A DNA stretch of 64,000 nt from Muricea muricata (GCA_963855995.1 OY979726.1:5438201-5502200); one strand, 5' to 3'. Shown: positions 12,801 through 21,869, numbered from the stretch's first letter. Notes: generated by a model from the letters alone, not told the origin. Numbers and translations are program-made.

Positions 12801-14364
12801 CATTACCTTAGGTAAGAGCATCGACAAGTGAATCTCCGCTGCCCAAACAATGCAGGGCGTCAAGACGGCAGCAGTACCTGATTCATATATTAATAAAGCT
12901 TGACACGTATTTTCAAGTAAATAACTTGGTTAAAATTCTTCTTATCTCGTCATAACAGTGGCCATGTAATCAATAAATGAAGTGCCTCAATCCATGCCCC
13001 ACTAACTGAAGTTGTTTCCGGCGCAACTGATCGACACGCTGCTCATTTTTGCTCAATTTTCTTCTACTTGCTTGTGTTCTTATGTCAGCGGTCACCTCAC
13101 AAAAGTATTTAGCAGCCTATAAAATGCAAAGATTTCAATTCTCTATGAGAATGCTACTGGATGATATGAGCCCACGCACTGGGAGAAGATTAGACAAAAA
13201 TGGCCAGCGTGCATGTCCATTTAATTATCTCAAAATATTATAGACAATATGACAATAAGTTTTGTTTCTTTGCTCAGGAGAAGAGCCTTATAAAGCCATT
13301 TCTCCGCTGCAGGTGGCCGTTCGCGTAGGATGTGGATATCGGATGTCTCAACCTCCACAATGCTCGGAGGAACTGTAAGTTATCAGTTGCCCGAATGTAT
13401 TGGTGGCAAAGCCGTGCTGTGGAAATTTAAAATCATTATTCATCCCCATTAAACATGATAGTTTCTGTATACCGGTATATGAGCACATAAGTCTTTGCAG
13501 AGCTAAAAAATGTATGACAATAAAACAATATATAATAAATTATCTAATGTACAATAAAGTTGAAAAATTGTAAAACGTATGGCAACGTTACGTGCGAAAA
13601 AATGTTCTGCAAATTGCAATGCAGCATGCTAAAAATAGCGCGCTTGAGAAATCGAGGAATTAAAATCTGGCGAGTCAAAATCGTCCGGTAATATAGTTTT
13701 GAGCTTATCATTATTCCGTGTTTTAATTTATGGAATCGACCACTTAAGTGGGGAGATTGACATGGCTAACGCCCACAAAATCTAACTGGATTTCGCGCCA
13801 GAATACTTAATAAAAATAAGATTTCAAACCTTGCAAATAACACAAATCTATATGTGTAAGAGTTTTACGGATAGTTTTTAAATAGAGCACCACTGTGTAG
13901 CGGGCGATGGTCCCAACCATCAACTGTTATTTGCTCTGGGTAAGATCATAGTTATACTTGTACTTAAAAGTATGTAGTAGATGAACCACATCCTCAGTGG
14001 CGTTGCTAGGGTGAGCGCTCCCCCTGGCAGCATTGCTGCTCCACTGAGAAAACTGCGAATGCAAGACTAAATCTAATACTGAAGAAGGTCTAACCCAGAT
14101 TTTCAAGCCCCCTCTCCTGAGCGAACATTTTGGCTACGCCACGGCACATCCTACAATATTTTGATGGCGAAAGATTTTCATTCCATCTTACATTCTTTAC
14201 CAATTAGTTATAGGATAATGGCAAGATGTTGGAATGTCGACTCAAAAGAAAGACCTACATTTGTAGAGATACATGAATTGCTCCATGATATGCTAATCGA
14301 TAACGAGGTAAATAAAACATCTGATCAATCATCTCGAGAAGTAGCCGACAGGGGCAAGCGGTGA
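3738..14364 (+). CDS. receptor tyrosine kinase with LDLa ectodomain (multi-exon gene)
   Basis: Conceptual gene of at least 11 exons. In order it has a signal peptide (3738-3822), a Ser/Thr-rich stretch and one LDL-receptor class A module (from 4622), a transmembrane helix (6339-6521), a juxtamembrane exon (ending 7285), and a complete tyrosine kinase core: 8759-8926, 9976-10092, 10285-10472, 11081-11203, 11666-11736, 12771-12811, 13278-13374, 14214-14364. Exon phases agree at every junction from the juxtamembrane exon to the stop. The core has GEGQFG, the VAAK lysine, the alpha-C Glu, [16 protein letters not shown], and SDVWSYG split over an intron. As a family these are single-pass plasma-membrane kinases that phosphorylate tyrosines on dimerisation; the ligand cannot be inferred. 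The ectodomain is unusually short and the tail is about 30 residues. The LDLa-to-membrane junction is unresolved, and one more exon may be missing there. Confidence 0.85.
4622..4852 (+). CDS. RTK ectodomain exon: Ser/Thr-rich stretch and LDL-receptor class A module
   Basis: The acceptor TTCTTGGCTATATAG at 4607-4621 gives phase-1 entry. About 40 Ser/Thr/Arg-rich residues lead into a six-cysteine LDLa repeat with spacing C-x5-C-x4-C-x6-C-x5-C-x8-C. It ends in the calcium-binding signature [13 protein letters not shown]. LDLa modules bind Ca2+ and act in protein-protein contact. The 3' splice boundary is uncertain: the frame stays open to 4962, and no strong donor in the phase needed by the next exon (phase 1) is evident. 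The given end is therefore approximate, just after the sixth Cys. Confidence 0.7.
5800..5940 (-). repeat. tRNA-derived SINE-like repeat (minus strand)
   Basis: On the minus strand 5853-5937 reads as a tRNA-like unit: the D-arm region TAGCTCAGTTGGTAGAGC (A box) and the T-arm GGTTCGAATCC (B box), with a partly paired acceptor. The anticodon loop is 8 nt and the T stem has a mismatch, so it is not a standard tRNA. A non-tRNA tail follows toward 5800. Best read as a SINE inserted in an RTK intron. Confidence 0.6.
6339..6521 (+). CDS. RTK transmembrane exon
   Basis: The exon lies between CATTACAG and AAAG/GTAAAAAC and is 183 bp, phase 1 to phase 1. The peptide has a short extracellular part, a hydrophobic helix ([20 protein letters not shown]), then basic stop-transfer residues (VQKKNTTK). 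The hydrophobicity and basic flank on the C-terminal side fit a type I single-pass receptor with the kinase in the cytosol. Confidence 0.75.
7217..7285 (+). CDS. RTK juxtamembrane exon
   Basis: The frame [20 protein letters not shown] followed by DDE runs into a donor GAAG/GTTTG in phase 1, which joins exactly to the kinase exon at 8759. Entry from the phase-1 membrane exon requires an acceptor at CCGAG (7216). A stronger-looking acceptor TTACAG at 7182 would put this frame in phase 0 and break the join. The start is therefore less certain than the end. Confidence 0.5.
7480..7782 (+). pseudogene. LINE reverse transcriptase fragment
   Basis: A frame with [20 protein letters not shown] and then the RT block '[21 protein letters not shown]' matches non-LTR RT domains 3-4 (normally G(V/I)PQGSxLGPLLF). 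The Gln codon of PQGS is now a TAA stop at 7706-7708. The catalytic YADD region is absent, so this is a dead fragment in an RTK intron. Confidence 0.75.
8082..8411. repeat. MITE, 330 bp, in RTK intron
   Basis: Terminal inverted repeats of about 60 bp: the left begins AGGGGCTGATTATATGATCC, and the right ends with its complement after GGGTAAGTGGGACCATATAA. Both contain a CCCGGG core. A clear target duplication is not seen. It lies just upstream of the first kinase exon. Confidence 0.75.
8759..8926 (+). CDS. RTK kinase exon 1: glycine loop and VAVK-type lysine
   Basis: Acceptor CTGTATTTAG, donor AAAAG/GTACAG; 168 bp, phase 1 to 1. The peptide contains [20 protein letters not shown] then GIVKQG, the ATP-binding glycine loop (GxGxFGxV). 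It ends with VAAKMLK, the beta-3 strand with the ATP-phosphate-contacting lysine. The open frame extends upstream to 8470, but that part has no kinase similarity and is read-through into the intron. Confidence 0.85.
9976..10092 (+). CDS. RTK kinase exon 2: alpha-C helix
   Basis: Acceptor TTGCTCTTTAG, donor CAAG/GTAGAG; 117 bp, phase 1 to 1. It encodes [12 protein letters not shown], the alpha-C helix whose Glu pairs with the beta-3 lysine, and then [11 protein letters not shown], the usual 'HPNIVxLLGxC' stretch of tyrosine kinases. Confidence 0.85.
10285..10472 (+). CDS. RTK kinase exon 3: hinge, kinase insert, alpha-E
   Basis: Acceptor ATATTTTTAG, donor CAGAAG/GTGTGC; 188 bp, phase 1 to 0. 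It encodes [18 protein letters not shown] (hinge and alpha-D). A short insert of about 20 polar residues ([20 protein letters not shown]) follows, then the alpha-E helix. A kinase insert at this place is typical of PDGFR/VEGFR/FGFR-type receptors, but here it is short. Confidence 0.85.
11081..11203 (+). CDS. RTK kinase exon 4: catalytic loop and DFG
   Basis: Acceptor TTATTCACAG, donor ACTCAT/GTACAT; 123 bp, exactly 41 codons, phase 0 to 0. It encodes [12 protein letters not shown] (catalytic loop; the AAR order marks receptor-type tyrosine kinases), [11 protein letters not shown] (Mg2+-binding DFG) and EYVRNTH, with one activation-loop tyrosine. Confidence 0.9.
11402..11510. repeat. short inverted repeat in RTK intron, related to one at 63.03 kb
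   Basis: CTTTCGGCAATCAGACTATA near 11408 is the near-complement of GGCTGTAGTCTCATAGCCGA near 11476, giving an imperfect hairpin. A second relative, AAGGCTATAGTCTGATAGCC, occurs at about 63041. This is a dispersed short repeat with no coding content. Confidence 0.5.
11666..11736 (+). CDS. RTK kinase exon 5: P+1 loop microexon
   Basis: A 71-bp exon between CTGATAG and GATGT/GTAAGT, phase 0 to 2. It encodes [20 protein letters not shown] followed by ASD, the P+1 loop and APE-like helix start (ALE in place of APE). It is too short to stand out as an open frame and was found by asking what must lie between EYVRNTH and WSYG. The split codon GT/A gives the Val of SDVW. Confidence 0.85.
12771..12811 (+). 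CDS. RTK kinase exon 6: alpha-F microexon
   Basis: A 41-bp exon between TTGCATATAG and TTAG/GTAAGAG, phase 2 to 1. It encodes [14 protein letters not shown], the alpha-F helix that anchors the kinase C-lobe. Both boundaries have good consensus. Confidence 0.85.
13278..13374 (+). CDS. RTK kinase exon 7: C-lobe
   Basis: Acceptor TTTGCTCAG, donor GGAACT/GTAAGT; 97 bp, phase 1 to 2. It encodes [20 protein letters not shown] and then YRMSQPPQC, equivalent to the 'G.PY......V...I..GYR...P..C' stretch of receptor tyrosine kinases. Confidence 0.85.
14214..14364 (+). CDS. RTK last exon: C-lobe end, short tail and stop
   Basis: Acceptor CAATTAGTTATAG, phase 2. It encodes [18 protein letters not shown], the conserved CW....RP.F motif, and then about 30 polar residues to a TGA at 14362-14364. 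No tail tyrosines are present, so docking sites for SH2 proteins would have to lie elsewhere in the chain. Confidence 0.85.
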
Positions 14365-14494
14365 TGTGTATTTTGGGTGGCAATGCTTGCAAACACGTTG
14401 AGGATAAATCAGCTACGATTTTGTGGCACATCACTGATGTTGCATAATTTCTAAAGAGTTATTAATGTTCCTTATAATAGTTCGAGTGGAAATC

Positions 14495-14665
14495 ATACAC
14501 ATGTCGAAACTTAATGCCTGGAGCAGTTGAGGAAAACTAATCATCAACGATGGCCCCTCAAGCAGGAATCGAACCTTCGCCTTTACGATGCCTGTGCAAT
14601 GCACTGACCACTAATTTGATGATGAATTTCAATTTTCTCAACTGTTCCATGCGTGAGTTTTGACA
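14495..14665 (-). repeat. tRNA-derived SINE-like repeat
   Basis: The minus strand shows an A-box-like GTGGTCAGTGCATTGCACAG and a B-box GGTTCGATTCC, followed by a tail GTTGATGATTAG...TTTCGACATGTG. The same head and tail occur on the plus strand at 15905-16030, defining a small family. A second tail-like piece in the other orientation (14613-14665) abuts it. Confidence 0.55.
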
Positions 14666-14814
14666 TGAACATGATTTAGAAATTATCAACATTGAGTAAA
14701 GTGCACCAACATATATTTTATTTACCCTCATCAATTCGCGGGCATTACCACCCTAAATATACAGCCTGGAATATATTACATTTACTCTTGCCAGCTACTT
14801 CCGTAGCTTAAGAC

Positions 14815-15707
14815 ACTGTCACAGTATAGGAGATGAATATTAGGGCCACTCATCAGTGCCACATGTGCCCCCTATTTTTCTGCAATCGACTGGCTATAGT
14901 GCCGGAACAGCCAGTTCAGCGTTGCTATATTGGCTAAAAAAGGCAATTGACTGGCCAGATAGGCACAGCCAGATTGTGCTACTAAATTTCGAGAAAGTTG
15001 CTCAAAATTTTTAAAAAAGTTACTCGAAAGTTTAAAAAAGTTGCTCAAAATGTTGCTAAAAATGGGAAAAGTTGCTCAAAATGTTGCTCAAAATGGGAAA
15101 AGTTGCTCAAAATGGGAAAAGTTGCTCAAAAGTTGCTCTGACGTTCTTATATTTACAAAGTACATTCCACACAATATAAGTAACAATATTTCAAACTCCA
15201 ACGTCGACGAACATATGTGCTGAAGTTTTTATACGTCCACCATCTTTGATTGACAGCTTTGAGCACTGATCTATTAAAGTGTCTATAACTTATATCATCT
15301 GCCAGAGGTGCCCGCGCTCTCTAAGTGTCAGTGTCACATGAAAATGTCAAACAACAACATTATAGCGCCCATTATAGCAGCATTATACAGTATTTCGAAC
15401 GAATTTTGTTTATTAATTCAAGTAGTGTTCACATTGAAGTATAAATAATAATGCTCTAGAACATTGTTTCACATTATTTGTTCAATGTTGCTAAAAAAAT
15501 GCTAATTTGAGGAAAAGTTGCTCAAAGTTGCTCGCTGGCAAAAAAGTTGCTCTGAAGCCAAAAAGTTGCTAAAAACTTGCCGAGCACATTCTGGCTGTGC
15601 CTATGGCTAAAATCTGCATAATGAACATGCGTAATGCGACATGCGTGGGGATAGAAAATGTAAAGGTTCCGACTCGAGTGGCCCTTCTGTTTATTTTCTA
15701 TTTTGTG
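14815..15707. repeat. MITE split by a nested TIR element
   Basis: The outer arms (about 14819-14855 and 15675-15707) are imperfect complements around AGGGCCACTC. Internal sequence (CCAGTTCAGCGTT...GACTGGC...GCGTAATGC) matches the intact ~210-bp element at 60389-60601. In this copy it is interrupted at 14962-15601. Confidence 0.6.
14962..15601. repeat. TIR element with TA target duplication, nested in a MITE
   Basis: The ends GGCACAGCCAGATTGTGCT and AGCACATTCTGGCTGTGCC are inverted repeats flanked by TA on both sides (14960-14961, 15602-15603), as in Tc1/mariner-type insertions. The interior is built of degenerate direct repeats of GTTGCTCAAAATGGGAAAA (best at 14996-15135, again near 15510-15580). 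No transposase is present. Confidence 0.7.
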
Positions 15708-15906
15708 GCAATGTCACACGATGTAACTTTTCTTGCAACCTGCGATGCAGTTCTATTCCTAAGAGATGTTTATTAGTGAAGAATGTTTGATATGCGAAGA
15801 ATACATCTGCAAAATGTAATGGGAACTCGTATTTGACAATTTTAAACCCCTCAAGAGTAAAACTATGTTGCAAATTGCAAGAACAGTTGCAGCGTGCCGT
15901 GTCATA
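15707..15906. repeat. diverged MITE of the 59.6-kb TTAA family
   Basis: The ends GGCAATGTCACACGATGTAA and the complementary AGCGTGCCGTGTCAT, with inner TTTTCTTGCAACCTGCGAT, match the cleaner element at 59598-59780 (AGGCCCTGTCACACGGTGCA). The flanking TTAA is no longer seen. An older copy. Confidence 0.6.
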
Positions 15907-16030
15907 ATACCTTCAGTGGTCAGAGCATTGCACCGCCATTACAAAGGCTTAGGTTCGAGTGTCGTGCCCGAGGAGCTGCAGTTGATGATGATGAATTTTT
16001 TCCGGCGTGAATTTCGACATGTGTATGTGT
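15905..16030 (+). repeat. tRNA-derived SINE-like repeat
   Basis: A-box-like CAGTGGTCAGAGCATTGCAC and B-box-like GGTTCGAGTGT are followed by GTTGATGATGATGAATTTTT and TTTCGACATGTGTATG. This is the same arrangement as the minus-strand copy at 14.5-14.6 kb. Confidence 0.55.
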
Positions 16031-16424
16031 ATTATACATATTTGTGCCATTCAGATTATTTCAAAAATTATTTGACATAAAGTGCCACATAAAATGATAT
16101 AAATGATATCCACACCAATTTTTTATTAGTTTTACCGGAAATCAATATTCGCAATATATAAACTGTGCTCTGATAACAACTAAGCTTTGGTTGTCAACAG
16201 CAACTCAAGATGGCGGCGGCTTCAGCTCTGATAGAAATGGCACTAAATTATGTCTATCACCAATAAAGCAAGATATTTCCATATCTCCTACTGATATCTT
16301 ATTTGTTATTTAGAAATCTTACATATATGTCACACAAATTAACACAATGATCAATGGCTGCAATGACGAAGCCAAAGATGGCAAAAAATACGAAGTATAA
16401 TAAATATATCTATAAAATATATAG

Positions 16425-16620
16425 ATAAATTCAGAAACTCGTTAGAAATTCAGAATTGCATTTGGATATCAAATCATCTTTCACAGTCCCTGTTCTTAAA
16501 TCTAAACTATTCTTATTTTATAGAAACAATCTGACCAGTTCCTTTCATATGAACCGTCCGAGAACTTGGAAAACTGTGTGTAGTAAATTCCGATCCTTAC
16601 AAGTTAGCTGTTGTTCATAG
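16425..16620 (+). pseudogene. LINE C-terminal remnant
   Basis: A frame ending in a TAG at 16618-16620 reads SSFTVPVLKSKLFLFYRNNL ... RTWKTVCSKFRSLQVSCCS. The pattern 'F..LKxKL..FY......W+.VCxK......CC' is the end of CR1/Jockey-like ORF2 proteins. The upstream part has decayed. Called from family memory, not a search. Confidence 0.5.
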
Positions 16621-17345
16621 ATAAAGTGTTATATGCTCTGATGTTAATATAGCTATATGTGTAATCTTTTTAGGCAATGTATATTTTTGGAAGGACTTAC
16701 TGTCGTTACAATGGAAGCATTGATAAAATATTATGTCAATCTATTTGATCAATTTGATAAATTCATTTAATAAAAATCCATCAACTTTTTTGAAAATTGC
16801 TCAACTCCCGCAGTCTGTTTACTTTATACGTGTTCTGATTGGTCTATACGTTCTGAAGTGAGATCTAATAGGCTAACCTGCTGGCAGGAACTGGAAAACA
16901 GGAATCTGATGAATTTTCTATCAAATAAATTGACATTGACTTCCATTGCAAACACAGTAATTTGGGACTTATGTCCTGTTCTCGTTTCCGTCAGTCAATG
17001 AAATGTATAAGTTAATATAAAATTAAAAGACAAGATATCCGCTGGCAATATATATACGAGTGGGAGCAAATCCGGTTACAGTCATGTAACGCACTCATGA
17101 CATATGAAGGAAATATGATTGGCTAAGTGTTCGGAGAAGGATATTCGATTGGACTATAATTTCAGTTCCTTGTTATTTTTTATTCACTCGACCGTCATCT
17201 TCTCAACAATAGGCCTTTCCAAGGCGAAAATATTGGGTGCGTTACCCACGGCGACCATAGTATTTCTCATAATGAGTGAGCGGACGTTACAATTCAGCAT
17301 TTACCCCATTTTCTCCTATCTCTAACATTTTTTTATTTTCTACCG
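16621..17345. other. no feature recognised
   Basis: AT-rich sequence. The short frame near 17119-17325 has no domain and no splice support. Confidence 0.5.
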
Positions 17346-18110
17346 GGTGGCGCAAAAAATGTTCGCTCTCTTTGATTTCATATTACAGACAAACTAAGAT
17401 AGTTATTATAGCCAACTTTTACATCTTAAGCATAAAGAGCTAACTTAAATTTTGATCTATTACACTAAGATTTTAATTGAACATTTGCTGAAATATCGCA
17501 TCTTTAAATCGAGCAATCACTTTGAGAATGCCAAAAATTTCTAAAAAATGGCCCATCGGGTTAATCTCGGTACCCTCGTGATTATTTTGCATTATATTCA
17601 TGTTAACAAAAAATTCAAAGCAATTTTCATTGCATTTCTGAATGTTGTTATTTCGTTTTAACTTCCAACAAGCAAAAATTCCGAAGATAAATTTTGCAAG
17701 AAAAATGTCAACAAACTATCAATTATTCCTTTGGCGACGCGGTGATGGTTTCTGCTAAACAAGGTGCCTTTGATATATAGACATGTTTCTATGATTAAGT
17801 ATAGACAAGGAAATTTGAAACAAAAATATGTTGCGGATACGAATTTTAAAACAACTAAAAGCGATGTGAAAAAAATGTTACAATACTCAGTTCAATAGGT
17901 CGATCGTTTTATGCAAGTTTTTAGTATTCTCAAAAAAGCGTGTTGGTCTTAAATGTTAATATCTCAGCTAACGTTGCCTAAAATCTTATTATAACATATC
18001 AAAATTAAAGTCAGCTCTTTCTGGATAAGATGTAAATTTATTTAATTGTCCTAACTATCCTAGTTTTTCTGTTAGATCAAATCAAAGAAGGGAACTGACT
18101 TTTTTATGTT
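17346..18110. repeat. old foldback element with long diverged arms
   Basis: Left arm from about 17352 (CTCTCTTTGATTTCATATTA..AGACAAACTAAGATAGTTA) and right arm to about 18105, read as complement (CTTCTTTGATTTGATCTAAC..AGAAAAACTAGGATAGTTA). The pairing continues through ACATCTTA and AATTTTGAT and on to about 17545 / 17915. The arms are about 200-240 bp with many mismatches and small gaps. Interior non-coding. Confidence 0.65.
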
Positions 18111-18344
18111 TGACTGAGATTTCATGCGCGTTAATCGAAGGACACGAAAGAAAAAAGCTGTGTTCTATGCATTCCTTGAACGGATTTTGAGCGATGCGTC
18201 TTTATGAGAGCACCAGGTCTTTTCTTTAGAACCCAGCTTGTTGCTTTGTTCACTAACTCGTCTTTCGGCAAATAATTATCCATTAATAGACTTGTGACTT
18301 TAATTTTTAACACATTTGGTGTTCGGCAAAGCGTTGTTTGCAGA

Positions 18345-18690
18345 TATATATTTGTACAAACCAGTGAACTCAATATAACTGGAAGGTTACCTGAGGCGGG
18401 AAATTTGAAGCCAACTTGTTAAAGTCCTTCCCAGTCTTTCCACGCAATTAAAAACTCGGCCAAAAACAACATGCTGCAACCCTTGCAGAGATCTCGCGCG
18501 AGTGATGGGCGCGGGACATAAACACGCGTTTCTGGAAGTCAAACACGCGTTTCTGGAAGTCAAACACGCGTTTCTGGAAGTCAAACACGCGTGTCTGGAA
18601 GTTAAGTTTTACTTCAAATTTTGCGTACGGATTTATATGAAGGTAGCCTTCCAGTTATATTGGGTTCACTGGTACAAACACATCGCTTAA
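18345..18690. repeat. inverted-repeat element enclosing a 21-bp minisatellite
   Basis: GTACAAACCAGTGAACTCAA..ATAACTGGAAGG (18355-18390) is the near-complement of CCTTCCAGTTAT..TTGGGTTCACTGGTACAAAC (18648-18680). The similarity continues inward (GGGAAATTTGAAG against AAAATTTGAAG). The arms enclose four direct 21-bp repeats. Confidence 0.65.
18521..18604 (+). repeat. 21-bp tandem repeat, four copies
   Basis: The unit AACACGCGTTTCTGGAAGTC plus A is repeated exactly four times. The first three copies are identical and the fourth has two changes. Its 21-bp length makes an apparent heptapeptide repeat (HAFLEVK) in one frame, which is a by-product. Confidence 0.9.
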
Positions 18691-19269
18691 GAGCCGGTTG
18701 AGGAGTGCAAGGAACACTGAACTGGCTGTATCGCAATTATTCTGGACAGTAATTGCATAAAAGTAGGGGGAATATGCTGAACTGCTAAGTGGATCTGCTG
18801 CTTACTCCTTAATATACTGTGGTCACACATAAAAAGTCCTGGGATTTCCAGGAAAATAAGAAAAAATAAAGTTGATGAATATATTTTGAGGGAAAATGGG
18901 GTAAATGCCAAAACATAAATTTTCCCTCGCACATTAGAAAATACAATGAGCGACATGGGTGGCGCGGCAAACTTTTGGCGCCCTCTACAATATGACGTCG
19001 CTAACCTTGGAAAGGCATACAGCAGCTAGGCAGCTAGGCTGTGCCCACATAGCTCTGTAATTTCAGTATCGGTATATGACCGTCGAGCATTCTGATTGGT
19101 TCCTGCAGCAGTACCTCTGAGGCAATTTTTACTACTCAGAGCAATCAGAGGAGTGAGGATCGTTTCCCCAAAATAGCTTTAAAACCTCAAAAACATTTTT
19201 TCAGAAATTTAACGCATAAAATCTATTTGCCATTCAAGAAAATATTAATGCGAAAGCCGCAATGTTAAA
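18691..19269. other. no feature recognised
   Basis: No gene, clear repeat or RNA motif is visible between the inverted-repeat element and the LINE. Confidence 0.5.
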
Positions 19270-20410
19270 GGACATTGGCAATTACGGGCCGTACTCAGCG
19301 TGTCTCTATCGAAGGTGTCTTGTCTAACTTTGGTAAAACTACAGCTGGTGTACCACAGGGGTCCATTCTGGGCCCTCTGTTGTTTGTAATCTACATCAAT
19401 GACCTTCCATCTGTTCTATCGAACTCTGAGATCCTAATGTACGCTGATGATACCGTGATTTTTCGAGAGGGTACTGAAGTATGCAAAATTAAACAAGATC
19501 TGTCTGTTGACTTGGAAAATGTATATTTGTGGTTTAAAGATAATATGCTACATTTGCATAATGATAAAACGAAATCTGTTCTATTTGGAACAGTTAAACG
19601 CCTTTCAATGAACGATGAGCTATGAATTGACCTACAAGGAAAACCTATCAAAAATGTGACATTTTATAAATATCTTGGTGTCTACTTAGATCGCGGTTTA
19701 ACATTTACTGAACATATAAATCGCCTGAAGATGAAAATAGCTAAACGGTTAGGTGCTTTGACCAGAAGTAGACCATTTCTAACTAGTTATGCTGCTATTA
19801 AAGTCTATACAGCTATGGTACTGCCGGTCTTTGATTACTGTGACGTTGTTTGGGACACTCTCAGCGACTCACAGCAACACAAACTAGAAAAACTACAATC
19901 AAGAGCAGAAAAAATTATAAACATGTATCAGTCTTACGAACCAAACATTCACTGGCCTTCGCTAGTTTCACGTAGGAAAATGCATACTGCCATTTTAGCT
20001 TTTAAATGTGTATGTAATAGAGTTCCATCCTTCTTACAAAACTATATTGACTTGTTTAATCCTGGCAGATTAACGAGAAACTGCGAGCATAAATGTGTTA
20101 TACCTAAAGTTAAACTGGTATTTGGCTTTTATGTTAGAGGTCCACAAGTTTTTAATAGTTTGCCTCTACGTATCCGGGAAGAAAACGTTTTCACAAACTT
20201 TAGGAAGAGAGTTATAGACCACTTTAATAATCCATAGATGACATTCCTAGCATAGGTTATAGTAAATTGTACGATTATTAATTTATTATATTCTGTAAAG
20301 TCTTCATATAATCTCTCATAAACAAATTTGTAATTAGTTTTCAGGGCCCACATTGATACCAGTTCTTCTGAACTGACGTGACTACCCTGATGAAATAAAG
20401 TTGATTTGAA
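19270..20410 (+). mobile_element. 5'-truncated LINE, RT C-terminal half and 3' end
   Basis: One frame from 19275 to TAG at 20235-20237, broken only by a TGA at 19623-19625. It has GVPQGSILGPLLFVIYINDL (RT block 4), MYADDTVIF (catalytic YADD), FYKYLGVYLD (block 7) and a typical CR1/Jockey C-terminal domain with VYTAMVLPVFDYCDVVWD. The 3' end carries GATGAAATAAAGTTGATTTG, an AATAAA-like signal. The N-terminal RT and endonuclease are missing, as expected from 5' truncation. Relatively young: only one nonsense change. Confidence 0.85.
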
Positions 20411-21325
20411 CACACATACCTACGGAATACTTAATTACGTATTTTTGAAAAAAAAAACAAATTTGTGACGTCAGGTGCAGGGGAAGCAGACATTATCAAT
20501 ATAAAATAATACGCGTGCAATCGCATTGTAAGATTTACACTGAAAAAGAACAGATAAACTTCAATTTTTTCTATAACTACGTTCCAATTTAGCAACACTA
20601 CTCTACTACATGTCTCAACTGTGTTTTTTAAATATAAAGGCGTTTATCTTTTGCAGTAATGGTTGTGGCGCTTTGTTTAGCTCGTTTGTGGCAAAGTTAA
20701 CATTTGGGCAACTATACATATCTGTAATCGACGTGTTTTTCTTACGCCGCGACTTTGAAAGTGTTTACGCATTATGATAATTCTATGATCTTGACATAGG
20801 CCATGGAAGAACAGAATCAAAACGTTTACTATTTAAAAAATATCTTTAACTTGCACGTGTTTACAACAAATATATACGCTAAAGGTATTCGTACGAATAC
20901 ACAGATAGATAATCAGCCGAACAGTGAAATAAATTAGTTTCTATAATTATGGAAATTGACATAACATATTTTGTTTGAATTTGCACAAACTGTCCGTTGA
21001 AGTTCATTAAAAGTATTGTGTGTTATAAAGTAGTTTCTAATCACAGTATTAATAGTGGCAAGACTTGACAGTTTTGCGATGTCCAGGGGTTAGCTGTATG
21101 AAGGATTATAGCCAGTACAATAGCGCTATCCCGGTGGACAGAGATTGTTTTAAACTTTCTATAAATATGTTCAGTGATGATAAAACCCATATGAGCTTTA
21201 CATTCTCGAGTTAAAGTCACTTTTTATCATTTGCAAGTTCAATATCCTTGGTGTCATTACATTTTAATTATCCGGCGGCTAGCGCTATCCACCCTTCGCA
21301 CAACCAACCCCAGAATGTTACATGA
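20411..21325. other. no feature recognised
   Basis: Intergenic AT-rich sequence downstream of the minus-strand exon that ends at 21326. No open frame with a motif. Confidence 0.5.
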
Positions 21326-21744
21326 CTAATCTGATTCGTCGTCGTCATCACTATCTTTTTTATTTATAGGCGCTTCCATTAAAATATCCAGCGCTGTTTG
21401 TTGCATTTCATCCAATATTTTCTCGAGGAAGCTTTTAACGAAGGTCAACGGTTTATTTGTCACAATCATTCCAGCAATCTTTCTTATGTTGTATTGGTTA
21501 TCAGGGTCGAACGACTTTAACCACTGCAGAAGATCCTGGTGAGACTTTGGCTGCAACTTACCTACTCTTTTCTGCAGATCTTCGCTCAGCAGGTCAAATT
21601 CTTCGGAATCTTCGTCTGGAAACTCCAGTTGCTTTTTGAAGAAACGGACGTTATCTCTAATCAGTATCCCGTCAATAAAAAGTGAAAAGGGGCCTAGATA
21701 AACCTTCATCACAACTGATGCAACTGCAAGCATCCATGCTCTGC
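21326..21744 (-). CDS. last exon of an unidentified gene, acidic C-terminus
   Basis: A very good acceptor (TTTTTTTCCAG, minus strand) at 21745 opens a phase-1 exon of 419 bp ending in TAG at 21326-21328. The roughly 139 residues start with a hydrophobic stretch (AWMLAVASVVMKVYLGPFSL) that could be a membrane or amphipathic segment. A charged helical middle (FFKKQLEFPDEDSEEFDLLS) follows, and the tail is KKDSDDDDESD. I do not recognise the family. The frame stays open for 13 codons above the acceptor, but the splice site is the better start. Upstream exons were not found; a foldback and a Gypsy element follow on that side. Codon use is less AT-biased than the flanks, which supports a real exon. 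Confidence 0.55.
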
Positions 21745-21869
21745 CTGGAAAAAAATGTTGATGAGAATAAGTAAATTCAGCCAATCACTGTGACCGTTGT
21801 AATGAATTTTGAGGTAAATTAAACTGGGCAAGCTGCGAGCACGCTGTTGTGGTAGTTGGATAGTTTAAT

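Noticed and set aside
18387..18690. Heptapeptide-repeat protein (HAFLEVK / LTSRNAC)
   Set aside because: Produced by a 21-bp minisatellite inside a non-coding inverted-repeat element.
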